Shown here: piece by piece, positions 1-7,981 of the stretch
Layout: the number at the start of each line of letters is the position of its first letter
Numbering within the stretch: the first letter of the stretch is position 1
From: Clostridia bacterium
GTDB taxonomy: Bacteria; Bacillota; Clostridia; Oscillospirales; Acutalibacteraceae
Assembly (NCBI GenBank): GCA_017415025.1
Contig: JAFQJH010000015.1
Coordinates: forward strand, 1-40,333
Length of the DNA stretch: 40,333 nt
Direction: 5' to 3'
Notes under the pieces: model-generated
The model's input: the letters and a program-made list of their open reading frames with translations, nothing else
What the model was told of the DNA's origin: nothing
Database searches by the model: none
Program-made: the position numbers and the translations under genes

Positions 1-311
1 CCTTTGCTGTGCTCATCGGGTAAGATGAAAAGAATCTCCAATTCGTTGTGATGGGTTTCCTTATCGATTTTAAGTATCACACCGCCCACCTTTTTACCGC
101 GTACTACAATGCGGTATGTTTCGCTGTTCGGAGCATCAATACAGCGTTCAATGGTCTTGCGTGATATGATCTCTCCGTCACCGTCGAGATGATCGTCCCT
201 CTCTCCAAACTCCTGCAGAGCGCCGTATTTGAACGCCCATTGATTATCGAGAATAAACTGCTCACGGTCCTCCGCGGTCAAAGGAACAAGCTCAACCTTC
301 GTGTTTTTCAT
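1..311 (-). CDS. GNAT-family N-acetyltransferase, C-terminus cut by window edge
   Basis: The reverse strand opens with ATG at 311 after a GGAGG ribosome binding site at 316-322 and stays open to base 1. About 103 residues are visible, beginning MKNTKVELVPLTAEDREQFI. The pattern (conserved start, basic/acidic helix, then a beta strand reading EILFILPDEHSKG just before the edge) is typical of the first half of a GNAT acetyltransferase, where the acetyl-CoA-binding loop follows directly. The substrate cannot be told. It has its own promoter and a roughly 140-nt structured leader, which is unusual for this family and suggests control by attenuation. The reading frame is clean; the family call rests on the motif pattern alone. 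Confidence 0.75.
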   Translation of the reverse strand, partial: MKNTKVELVPLTAEDREQFILDNQWAFKYGALQEFGERDDHLDGDGEIISRKTIERCIDAPNSETYRIVVRGKKVGGVILKIDKETHHNELEILFILPDEHSK

Positions 312-315
312 AAAA

Positions 316-456
316 GCCTCCTAAAAACAAAAATACTCGGCAACGCTAAAAAGCGTAACCGAGCTCACTCGACATCTTATCTGACAGGCGGCCTGCAAGC
401 ATTTGCTTACGATCCCCTACACTACGGTGTACTGTCCTCCGATGATTTACATAAAC
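316..456 (-). promoter_or_regulatory. structured 5' leader of the GNAT gene, candidate riboswitch/attenuator
   Basis: On the minus strand the leader between the promoter and the GNAT start can fold as a three-way junction. The closing stem pairs 433-437 with 383-387. It encloses hairpins at 418-431 (TACAC/GTGTA) and 395-410 (a 6-bp stem with one G-U pair and a 4-nt loop). A terminator-like hairpin with a T-rich tail then sits directly before the ribosome binding site. This promoter, junction, terminator, RBS order is that of transcription-attenuation riboswitches. I did not recognise a known riboswitch consensus. Pairings were found by eye. Confidence 0.45.
323..363 (-). terminator. intrinsic terminator-like hairpin inside the GNAT leader
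   Basis: On the minus strand, 363-336 forms two 5-bp helices (CTCGG/CCGAG and ACGCT/AGCGT) separated by a 2x2 internal loop and capped by four Ts. A T-rich run at 335-323 follows. It ends immediately before the GGAGG ribosome binding site, so it would work as an attenuator rather than as the end of an upstream gene. Confidence 0.5.
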
Positions 457-485
457 ATTTTATCATAAATCCACCGAAAAGTCAA
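457..485 (-). promoter_or_regulatory. sigma-A promoter for the GNAT leader
   Basis: On the minus strand TTGACT (485-480) is followed after 17 bases by TAAAAT (462-457). This predicts a transcript start near 450 and a leader of about 140 nt before the GNAT start codon. Confidence 0.6.
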
Positions 486-510
486 TCCCCACCTGCAGTG
501 AAGAATCAAG

Positions 511-540
511 CCGATGAAGAATCAAACGATTCCTCATCGG
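511..540 (-). terminator. hairpin downstream of the manganese catalase gene
   Basis: CCGATGA/TCATCGG (7 bp) and GAATC/GATTC (5 bp) form a nearly continuous stem with one A-C mismatch and an AAAC loop, 11 bases past the stop codon at 551. The bases that follow on the minus strand are only moderately T-rich, so this may be a weak terminator or an mRNA-stabilising hairpin. Confidence 0.5.
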
Positions 541-550
541 CGTTTTGTTA

Positions 551-1213
551 TCACTCAAAAGAAACAGGCTTGGTATCACCCGTTGCAAATGCGTTGGGGC
601 CGGGATCCGACATGGAGAAATACATCTTTGCGGCTTTGGTCGTGCCGAAATCGCGGTTAGAACCGGAGTTCTGCACCTTGTTAAAGGCATCGCGGAACAT
701 CTGGTTGTGCGCTTCCTCGCGGTTTAAGAGAAAATCAATGGTCTCGCGCACCTTCTTGTCGTCGATCTGGCGGTAAAGGTATTCGTAAACCACCTTCGCA
801 CGCTGTTCCGATGCGATATTGCTGAGCAGGTCGGCGCACAGATCCCCGGTCACCGTCACGTAATCACCCGTCCAGGAATAACCCGACGCATTGATAAGAC
901 CGGGATTAAGACCTAAGAGCACGTGGGACTGGATCTCACCACAGGGCACCTTCTCGGCATCCACGTCGTGACCGTTTAAGAGGTTGATGGTCTGCGCCAC
1001 CATCTCCATGTGCCCCAGCTCCTCCGCCGCAATGTCGAGGAACAGATCCTTGATCTCGGGATCTTTGATCCGAAAACTCTGGGACATATACTGCATCGCC
1101 GCCTTCAGCTCACCGTTACCGCCGCCCAGCTGTTCCTGTAAAAGCGCTGCATACTGCGGATTGGGTCTCTCCACCTCCACGGGATGAAAAAGCATCTTTT
1201 CGTGTTTGAACAT
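551..1213 (-). CDS. manganese catalase-like ferritin-fold protein (CotJC relative)
   Basis: This 220-aa protein has the paired helices of the manganese catalase family. The pattern around E35 (GGGNGELKAAM), then E64/E65 and H68 (AAEELGHMEM), then E136 (ASEQRAK) and H169 (NREEAHNQM) supplies the expected carboxylate and histidine ligands of a dinuclear manganese site. The family disproportionates hydrogen peroxide to water and oxygen; the short members are close to the spore coat protein CotJC. The start at 1213 follows a clear GGAGGTA ribosome binding site (about 1218-1224). The C-terminal ~30 residues (glycine-, serine- and proline-rich) are outside the core fold. The gene is monocistronic, reads away from the defence operon and appears to be host chromosome at the left edge of the island. 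The family is secure; spore-coat versus free catalase role is open. Confidence 0.88.
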   Translation of the reverse strand: MFKHEKMLFHPVEVERPNPQYAALLQEQLGGGNGELKAAMQYMSQSFRIKDPEIKDLFLDIAAEELGHMEMVAQTINLLNGHDVDAEKVPCGEIQSHVLLGLNPGLINASGYSWTGDYVTVTGDLCADLLSNIASEQRAKVVYEYLYRQIDDKKVRETIDFLLNREEAHNQMFRDAFNKVQNSGSNRDFGTTKAAKMYFSMSDPGPNAFATGDTKPVSFE

Positions 1214-1312
1214 TTCACTACCTCCGTTTGTTTACTATTAGATATTCTTGCCAATCCGGAGACGGATATTCAAACATCCCGCCAAATCTGCACCCGAGTC
1301 AACAATTGCCCC

Positions 1313-1328
1313 GCAGTAAACAAAGAAA
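1313..1328 (+). repeat. 16-bp direct repeat, copy 1 (candidate attachment site, left end)
   Basis: GCAGTAAACAAAGAAA occurs here and again, base for base, at 25021-25036; a near copy is at 18034-18049. This copy lies between the manganese catalase start and the defence-operon promoter, exactly where host-like genes give way to AT-rich accessory genes. I infer that it is one end of an integrated element; it could also be a chance A-rich match. Confidence 0.45.
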
Positions 1329-1423
1329 GTACGCATTGTCTAAGGGCGGACAAACTCAAAACAAGCAACGCAAAGAATTTTTGGGTTTTTAGGGGAATTA
1401 ATCTTGCGAACGCACGAATTTCA

Positions 1424-1452
1424 TTGACAATCAGCGGAATGTGTGTTATACT
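1424..1452 (+). promoter_or_regulatory. sigma-A promoter of the defence operon
   Basis: TTGACA (1424-1429), a 17-base spacer, then TATACT (1447-1452), 43 bases before the GTG start of the HTH gene. A 10-bp perfect palindrome AATAATTATT lies at 1471-1480 between the -10 box and the ribosome binding site and is a possible operator for the HTH protein. I saw no other comparably strong promoter until 17185, so this one probably drives the whole 14-kb operon. Confidence 0.75.
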
Positions 1453-1494
1453 TTACTTATGCTCTAGGCAAATAATTATTATCGAGGTGTTCAA

Positions 1495-1707
1495 GTGGCT
1501 ATTAGTTATAAAAAGCTTTGGAAATTACTTATTGACAAAGATATGAAAAAGAAAGATTTACAAGCAGCAGCAGGCATTAGTTCTGCTTCTGTGACTAAGC
1601 TCGCTAAAAATGAAAATGTGAACACTGAGGTGTTGCAAAAAGTATGCACGGCCTTAAATTGTGATATCAGCGACATTATGGAAATGATCCCTGAAAACAA
1701 TCAATAA
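1495..1707 (+). CDS. Cro/CI-type helix-turn-helix transcriptional regulator (YozG-like size)
   Basis: This 70-aa protein is a single lambda-repressor-like HTH domain. The segment KKKDLQAAAGISSASVTKLA (about residues 18-37) is a typical HTH with its recognition helix, followed by a helix ending CTALNCDISDIMEMIPE, as in small Xre-family regulators of Firmicutes. It starts with GTG; GAGGTG lies 5 bases upstream. As the first gene after the operon promoter and 23 bases ahead of the sulfur-transfer gene, it most likely regulates the operon by binding near the promoter. Small Xre proteins commonly lead defence operons. There is no sensor domain, so its activity would depend on concentration or a partner. 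Confidence 0.85.
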   Translation: MAISYKKLWKLLIDKDMKKKDLQAAAGISSASVTKLAKNENVNTEVLQKVCTALNCDISDIMEMIPENNQ

Positions 1708-1730
1708 TTCAAAGAACAGGGGTAGAACTC

Positions 1731-3476
1731 GTGATAAAATATTTTTGCAAAAATTGCAATATAAACGTTGAAAGTAGCGAGTGTTCGATATGCGGTGCAA
1801 GAACAGAAGTCGAAAGCAAGCTGTACTGGTGTTCAAATTGTAACATACCGGTTTATGATGAAGTTTGTCCGATTTGTGGTTGTAAAGGTGAGTATTTTAC
1901 TTCCGATGCACGTCCCGTCTTCCCCGAAGAACGCTTGTTAATTGAAATTATGATCGGTAAACCGTTCTGTTTTGTTGAGGATTCAGTATGGAACGGTTCT
2001 GGCAATAGATATTACGTTAATGGAAAGAAAATTCCTTTTTCCGTTACTAACTTGAAGCACTATGATCCAAATGTCATTAGAGAAAAGTTGGGCGAACTGA
2101 AGGATCAGAATACATATCTACACTTTGATAAGATGATTGCAAAGTGGATAAAAGCAAACGCCATAAGGTACGACTATATTACATCTGAAGCAAAAAGTTA
2201 CATTGCACAGTATTCCAAGAAGTATCTCAATGATGACTTGAACGCAGCGTTTGTATCGTTTTCTGGCGGTAAGGACTCAACTGTTGTAAGTGATCTTGTC
2301 AGAAAAGCTACTAGTAATCCTTCAATTATACACATTTTCGGGAACACGACTCTAGAGTTCCCTCAAACATATGAGTATGTAGAGCGCTTCCGAGCCACAA
2401 ACAAGAGAACGCCTATGTTACGCGCAGAAAACAAAGAACAAGATTTCTTTAATCTGTGTGAAACATTCGGTCCGCCCAGTCGTACTTTGAGATGGTGTTG
2501 TACAATTTTCAAAACTGGTTTTATCGGTGAAAAAATCAAAAAAACGTTTAGTGGAAGAAAGACAGTTTTGACTTTCTATGGCATAAGACGAAATGAGTCG
2601 GCAAGCCGTAATACGTACGAACGTTCCTCTCAAGGCAAGAAGATTACACAACAGTTGGTAGCTTCTCCAATAATTGATTGGATGGATTACGATATTTGGC
2701 TTTATTTGCTCACAACAGGTATCGATTTCAATGAAGCATACAGACTTGGATATACAAGAGTTGGGTGCTGGTGTTGCCCCAACAATAGTGGTTGGTCACA
2801 GTTTTTGGCAAGCATTTATATGCCAGAACAGTACAAGCGATTTAGAAATATATTGCTTGACTTTGCAATTAAAATGGGCAAAGACGATCCCGAAGAATAT
2901 GTGACTAGTGGAGGTTGGAAAGCTCGTCAAGGAGGCGCGGGTATTGAACTTAGCAAGAATGTTGCTATCTCTTTTAAACCTTGTGCAACAGATGCCAAAT
3001 CGTTTAACTATGTATTAAACAAGCCAATATCTGATGATTTATACGAGTTTTTCAAGCCGTTTGGTTTATTGGATTTTGCAATGGGCAAAGAGCGCCTAGG
3101 GGAAGTCTATATTTTGGATTTCAAGACCAAGCAACCCATTATAAAACTTCAAGGCCGTCGCGGAACTAACGAATTAAAAATAACTATTTTATCTACTCCG
3201 ATTGCGGGGAAGACAAAAATCAATGAGATTGAGTTGAAGTTTAAATGTCAGATCACCAAATTCCAATTGTGTGCGGGATGCCATGCGTGTGAAAATGCAT
3301 GCAAACATAGTGCGATCAGACTTATTAAAGATGGCGAAGGCGACACCGAGTATAAGTATTTGATAGACGAAAACAAGTGTGTACATTGTTTCGAATGTAT
3401 TAACCATTATACAGGTGGTTGCTATATGAGAAGAGTGCTTTTGCCTAGAGGAAAGGGATACTCTGATGATAAATAA
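1731..3476 (+). CDS. SspD/DndC-like phosphorothioation sulfurtransferase (PAPS reductase fold) with zinc ribbons and ferredoxin domain
   Basis: The 581-aa protein has three parts. Residues 6-51 carry two zinc ribbons built from CxxC pairs (C6/C9, C18/C21, C34/C37, C46/C49). Residues about 170-410 are the PAPS reductase/ATP pyrophosphatase domain, with PP-loop SGGKDS at 178-183, RWCC at 254-257, GIRRNESASR near 284 and CWCCP at 346-350. Residues 514-564 form a two-cluster ferredoxin (C514, C517, C520, C524; C550, C553, C556, C564). DndC and SspD use this fold to activate and transfer sulfur onto DNA with an Fe-S cluster. This protein is longer than typical family members because of both end domains, which suggests built-in electron supply. 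GTG start with CAGGGG upstream; it overlaps the next gene by 11 bases. A role in tRNA thiolation or sulfate assimilation is less likely given the neighbours. Confidence 0.85.
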   Translation: MIKYFCKNCNINVESSECSICGARTEVESKLYWCSNCNIPVYDEVCPICGCKGEYFTSDARPVFPEERLLIEIMIGKPFCFVEDSVWNGSGNRYYVNGKKIPFSVTNLKHYDPNVIREKLGELKDQNTYLHFDKMIAKWIKANAIRYDYITSEAKSYIAQYSKKYLNDDLNAAFVSFSGGKDSTVVSDLVRKATSNPSIIHIFGNTTLEFPQTYEYVERFRATNKRTPMLRAENKEQDFFNLCETFGPPSRTLRWCCTIFKTGFIGEKIKKTFSGRKTVLTFYGIRRNESASRNTYERSSQGKKITQQLVASPIIDWMDYDIWLYLLTTGIDFNEAYRLGYTRVGCWCCPNNSGWSQFLASIYMPEQYKRFRNILLDFAIKMGKDDPEEYVTSGGWKARQGGAGIELSKNVAISFKPCATDAKSFNYVLNKPISDDLYEFFKPFGLLDFAMGKERLGEVYILDFKTKQPIIKLQGRRGTNELKITILSTPIAGKTKINEIELKFKCQITKFQLCAGCHACENACKHSAIRLIKDGEGDTEYKYLIDENKCVHCFECINHYTGGCYMRRVLLPRGKGYSDDK

Positions 3477-4380
3477 ACAAGAAAAACTAACAAAGGTAAA
3501 ATTGAAAGGTAATGAATCTTTCAATATCCGTGAAGGCTGGCTCAGAAAAGGGATGCGATGTGTTCAAGCCTTTCCGACGCTTTTTTCAAGGGATGATGCG
3601 ATGGAGATTCTGGGCGTTGGTAGCAAGATGGTTAAATCTATTCGCTACTGGCTTAGAACTACTGGTCTGACAGAAGAAAGAGCTCCTGTTGGTAGAGCCC
3701 GAGAGCAAATCCTTACGGAAAAGTTTGGAGAAGTAGTCGATCAATACGATCGATACTTCGATGATGTATTTACATTGTTTTTGCTGCATTATAATATTGT
3801 CAAAAACGCAGAAGGCTTGAGTGTTGCTTGGGACATCTTTTTTAACAATTATGATGGACAAGATTTCACAAAAGACAATATGATCGAAAAGTGCAAAGAA
3901 GAGCTTAATAAACGACTTGCTGAAGGTGCAACATTCTCTGAAAGTCTGTTTGCTGATGATTGTGCAAGTATTCTTAGAATGTATAATGCTACCGATGTTG
4001 CAGAAGACCCCGAGGAAAGTCTTAGTTGTCCTTTGATAGAGTTGGGATTGATTCGTAAGAGCGCTAATAAAAAGGGAACCTATGTAAAAACACCTCCGGC
4101 TCGTGAATTGCTCGACAAAATGGCTGTGCTGTATGTTATTTTAGATAATATAGAAGAAGGCAAAGAATCGGTTAGCATCGAGTCGCTTATAAATGATGCC
4201 AACAATATTGGAAAGGTATTCAATCTCGATAGAGTGCTAATAAATGAGTATCTTGATCAATTAAGAGTTTCTGGATATATAACGCTTAATCGCACCGCTG
4301 GATTGGATATGGTGTATGTTAATGATAATAGAACACCCGAAGGCGTTATGCGAGAGTATTATGAAAAGAGAATGAGGTAA
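3466..4380 (+). CDS. DUF4007 protein, SspB-like (phosphorothioation partner)
   Basis: The 304-aa protein begins with the signature I associate with DUF4007: ESFNIREGWLRKG (about residues 14-26), followed by an HTH-like stretch LGVGSKMVKSIRYWLRTTGL (about 50-69). SspB of the SspABCD single-strand phosphorothioation system belongs to this group and has been reported as a DNA nickase. The rest is mostly helical and ends in a winged-helix-like segment (LDRVLINEYLDQLRVSGYIT). Its start codon lies inside the end of the sulfurtransferase gene, so the two are probably translationally coupled, and the next gene starts one base after its stop. The order sulfurtransferase, DUF4007, large ATPase matches an Ssp modification cassette. 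I could not identify nickase catalytic residues by eye. Confidence 0.75.
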   Translation: MINKQEKLTKVKLKGNESFNIREGWLRKGMRCVQAFPTLFSRDDAMEILGVGSKMVKSIRYWLRTTGLTEERAPVGRAREQILTEKFGEVVDQYDRYFDDVFTLFLLHYNIVKNAEGLSVAWDIFFNNYDGQDFTKDNMIEKCKEELNKRLAEGATFSESLFADDCASILRMYNATDVAEDPEESLSCPLIELGLIRKSANKKGTYVKTPPARELLDKMAVLYVILDNIEEGKESVSIESLINDANNIGKVFNLDRVLINEYLDQLRVSGYITLNRTAGLDMVYVNDNRTPEGVMREYYEKRMR

Positions 4381-4381
4381 T

Positions 4382-7300
4382 ATGAAATATTCTGATTTTA
4401 TACATGTAAATGAAGGGTTTCAGACTTCTGTCAACTTAGAATATGATTTGAATATCCCCGAGAAAGTCAAAGGATATATTCCTACCGAACAGTCAGTGAG
4501 GGTTCTCGGAGAGTTTTTAAAATCTTTCTATTATAGCAATGATACACAAAGCCGCGCTAATGTTTTGGTGGGTCCGTATGGCAGAGGTAAGTCTCATTTA
4601 TTGCTTGTTCTTTCTGCCATAACTTCATTAGATATGTTCGCCGCATCAAAAGATGAGCGTGAAGAGAGTGTTGCTATTTTAGAAGAGCTGTGTGATAAAA
4701 TCTATAGTGTAAATCAAGAAGTCGGTGCCTTGGCTCGAGAAATTGTTCAATCCGGAATTCGTACTCTTCCCGTGATAATAAACAGCAATTTTAATGATAT
4801 TAATCAGTCGTTCTTGTTGGCGATCAACGACGCTCTTGCAAACGCTAATTTGCAGCATCTGTTACCCGCAACGTATTTTGATTCCGCTATTTCGATTATT
4901 AAAAAATGGGAAACCAACTTTCCAGAAGCTTACAAAAAACTTGTTCAAGAATTAAAGAAAAAGAAAATAAAAGTGGAAGATCTTCTTGTTGGGTTGTGCC
5001 GTTTTGACCAAGAAGCATATTCTACTTTCTGTGACTGCTATCCTCAGATTGCGGCAGGTACGGCCTTCAACCCTATGACAAATATGGATGTTGTGAAGCT
5101 TTATCAGTCCGTGGTGGATGCGTTAGTAGAACAAACAGAATATTCCGGTATCAATATCATATTTGACGAGTTTAGTAAATTTCTTGAATCAAATATCGAT
5201 AAAAGCAAAATGCTCAATTTTAAGATTATTCAAGATGTTGCTGAACTAGCATCGAGAAGTGGAAAGAAGCAAATCCATTTTACTTGCATTACACACAAGG
5301 AAATACTTGATTATTCTTCGAGCGATAGTTTTAAGACTGTTGAAGGAAGATTCAAGCACATAAAATTCGTTGCTTCCTCTGAACAAAGCTACGAATTGAT
5401 ATCCAATGCTATTGTTAAGGATGCATCTTTCGAAGCGTTTAAAAAGAGTCATCAAGCAACGTTTGTTGAGGTATGCAATAAGTCGGCATTGATTGATGTG
5501 TTCAGTGATCTGGCGCCGGATTCTTTGGAAGAGAAGTTACTTTATGGTTGCTTCCCTCTGACTCCTTTGAGCGCATATGCACTTTTGAATATCAGTGAAT
5601 TGGTTGGTCAAAACGAGAGAACTTTGTTTACTTTCTTAGCTCAAGACGGAGAATTCACTTTTCAGAACTTTTTAAGAAAAGAACACGAAGCGATCGAGTT
5701 CATTACGCCTGATTATATTTATACGTATTTTGAAGAGTTATTTAGAAAAGAAGTATTCAATGCGAAAGTACATAGCATTTGGAAAAAGACAGACGCAGCT
5801 TTGAGGCAAGCAAAAGAGGAATCTCAAGTGCGTATTCTACAAGCTATGGCGGTTATCAGCATGATCGGCAACGAACGCTTGAAAAATACCAAAGCTCACT
5901 TGAAAGCAGCGTTATTGATGGACGATACTGTTTTCGAGCAAGCGATGAGATTCTTGCAAAAAGAACACATCGTTTCGCAGCGCGACACATCCGAATATGT
6001 TTTGTTAACAGCAAATGGCGTGGATGTACAAAAAAGCGTTGAAGCTTATGTGAAAAGCAAGTCTGTAAAAGTCGATGTCGGCGAAATGCTGAATGAAATA
6101 TGCGATAACGGATTTGTTTTTCCGAGAGAACACAATGACAGATTTAGTATCCTTAGGTATTTTAAAAAGGTGTATATGGGTGCAAAAGAATTTGTCAACT
6201 TTAAAAATGCCAAACAGCTTTTAACAAAATATCAGTATGATGGATTGATTATTTATATCGTAGGAGATGCTTCTGTAGATAGAGAACGGATAGAAAGCAG
6301 AATCAAGAAATTTGCTAATCATCCACAAATAATCCTTTGCATTTCTGACTTAGCGTTTGACCAGTTGGAAGTGCTAAAACGAATTGAAGCAATATCACGC
6401 TTGAAAGAGGAAAATGTTCAGAATCCCGACCCTCACTATATGGAAGAGATGGAGATTTATGAACAGGATCTCATTAGACGTATCCAATCACATATTGATA
6501 TGATGTTTGCTCCTCGTAGTCAATACAGCACGTATTTGAATTGTGAGGAGGTGTTAGACATCGATAGTCAGGTGCGTCTAATCCAGGCTATTTCGCGCAT
6601 ATGCAATGATTGTTATAATCTAACCCCGATTATCAATAATGAGATGGTCAATAAAAATGTGCTTAATGCGCAGAACATTAAAGGCCGTGATCTCGTCATC
6701 CAGCAAATATTAGATTATGCGGATAACAATATCATCCCTTGTATGGATGGATATGGACAAGAGGTAAGTATCTTCAAGTCCGTTCTTGTGCGCACTGGAT
6801 TAGATAGAAATCCGAGAACTGAAGATGCCGGTTTAAATGACGTGCTTGAAAGAATTCATACGTTCATTTCTGATTGTGAAGTAGCTAAAAATAATTTCGA
6901 ACAACTGTATCAAACACTATGTGCAGCTCCTTATGGACTGAGAAAAGGAATCATCCCCATTTTAATAGCATATGAGCTACGCCAGTACAAAGAAGGTGTC
7001 ATTTTCTATTTCAAAGATAAAGAAATGGAACTTACTCCGAGTTTGCTAGCTAGCTTGAACGATGCCCCGGCAAATTATCAGTTATTGATTGAGGCGGGCA
7101 CGGCTGAGAAAGAACAGTATTTAAAAAATCTGGAACAGATTTTCCAAGATAACGCAGATATGAGAACAACTAGCATAAATCATATCTACAGCGTTGTCAA
7201 AAGCATGCAAAACTGGATTCGATCATTGCCCGAGTATACCAAAAAGTTTAAGTCGTACTGGGAGAATGGCGAAGCAAGAACAATCGATGCTCAATTTGAT

Positions 7301-7972
7301 AGTTTTAGAAAAGAATTGATGAAGTTTGAGATTAACTCAAGAGAACTGGTTTTTGATTCGCTTGTTTCTATCTTTGCTGCAGAAAACCAACTGCAAAACT
7401 GCATAGAAAGCATTATGCGATGCAAAGCGTTTTTTGATGGTCACATCAAGAATTGCAGAATGGAAATTAGCAAAATGCTGATCGCCTTGTTTATGCCCGG
7501 ATATCAAGGTGGGTTGGCAAAGTCGATGATGGCTTGGTATAAGAAACTTCCTGATAGCACCAAGAAACATGTGTTTGATTCGAATTCCAATGCACTTCTA
7601 GGATTTGCATCAAAAATTTCCACCTATGACGATGATGCGATTTTGGATGAGTTGATGTTCGAATTCGCCTCTATGGAGATTGAGGATTGGAGCGATTCGT
7701 TGGCAAGCAACTTCATCAAAGATGTTGCTGATGCAATTGCAAAGATCAACGATTATCATGAAGATCCTGTGTCAGGCGAAAATGAGTGCATGGTTTCTAT
7801 ATCTCTTACGGGAACTAAACTTGAAAAGACATTCTCATCCAGCACCATATCGCCACTTGGTAAAACTGTTATCAACAATTTGCGTGCCGTTTTCGAAGAA
7901 TATAACGGAGCGTTGGAAACTGACGAACAGTTGGCTATTTTAGCACAATTGATAGAAGATATAATAGACTAA
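4382..7972 (+). CDS. SspC-like large P-loop ATPase of the phosphorothioation cassette
   Basis: The 1196-aa protein has an N-terminal AAA-like NTPase domain: Walker A GPYGRGKS at 64-71 and Walker B NIIFDEF with D262/E263. About 900 mostly helical residues follow without further motifs I recognise. Length, position directly after the DUF4007 gene and the GPYGRGKS loop agree with SspC, the ATPase of Ssp systems; BrxC/PglY of BREX has a similar size and plan and is the main alternative. No BREX partners (PglZ, BrxL, methyltransferase) are present. The protein presumably couples ATP hydrolysis to DNA remodelling or complex assembly during sulfur insertion. The start follows the preceding stop by one base, and the cysteine desulfurase gene begins 9 bases after its stop behind an AGGAGAG site. 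Confidence 0.72.
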   Translation: MKYSDFIHVNEGFQTSVNLEYDLNIPEKVKGYIPTEQSVRVLGEFLKSFYYSNDTQSRANVLVGPYGRGKSHLLLVLSAITSLDMFAASKDEREESVAILEELCDKIYSVNQEVGALAREIVQSGIRTLPVIINSNFNDINQSFLLAINDALANANLQHLLPATYFDSAISIIKKWETNFPEAYKKLVQELKKKKIKVEDLLVGLCRFDQEAYSTFCDCYPQIAAGTAFNPMTNMDVVKLYQSVVDALVEQTEYSGINIIFDEFSKFLESNIDKSKMLNFKIIQDVAELASRSGKKQIHFTCITHKEILDYSSSDSFKTVEGRFKHIKFVASSEQSYELISNAIVKDASFEAFKKSHQATFVEVCNKSALIDVFSDLAPDSLEEKLLYGCFPLTPLSAYALLNISELVGQNERTLFTFLAQDGEFTFQNFLRKEHEAIEFITPDYIYTYFEELFRKEVFNAKVHSIWKKTDAALRQAKEESQVRILQAMAVISMIGNERLKNTKAHLKAALLMDDTVFEQAMRFLQKEHIVSQRDTSEYVLLTANGVDVQKSVEAYVKSKSVKVDVGEMLNEICDNGFVFPREHNDRFSILRYFKKVYMGAKEFVNFKNAKQLLTKYQYDGLIIYIVGDASVDRERIESRIKKFANHPQIILCISDLAFDQLEVLKRIEAISRLKEENVQNPDPHYMEEMEIYEQDLIRRIQSHIDMMFAPRSQYSTYLNCEEVLDIDSQVRLIQAISRICNDCYNLTPIINNEMVNKNVLNAQNIKGRDLVIQQILDYADNNIIPCMDGYGQEVSIFKSVLVRTGLDRNPRTEDAGLNDVLERIHTFISDCEVAKNNFEQLYQTLCAAPYGLRKGIIPILIAYELRQYKEGVIFYFKDKEMELTPSLLASLNDAPANYQLLIEAGTAEKEQYLKNLEQIFQDNADMRTTSINHIYSVVKSMQNWIRSLPEYTKKFKSYWENGEARTIDAQFDSFRKELMKFEINSRELVFDSLVSIFAAENQLQNCIESIMRCKAFFDGHIKNCRMEISKMLIALFMPGYQGGLAKSMMAWYKKLPDSTKKHVFDSNSNALLGFASKISTYDDDAILDELMFEFASMEIEDWSDSLASNFIKDVADAIAKINDYHEDPVSGENECMVSISLTGTKLEKTFSSSTISPLGKTVINNLRAVFEEYNGALETDEQLAILAQLIEDIID

Positions 7973-7981
7973 GGAGAGCTT

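Noticed and set aside
189-776. 195-codon open frame on the plus strand
   Set aside because: It crosses the GNAT leader and promoter and the end of the manganese catalase gene on the other strand and shows no protein-like pattern or ribosome binding site.
1731-7972. BREX type 4-like locus (PAPS reductase plus BrxC-like ATPase)
   Set aside because: No PglZ phosphatase, BrxL protease or methyltransferase is present, while DUF4007, cysteine desulfurase and DGQHR genes point to phosphorothioation.
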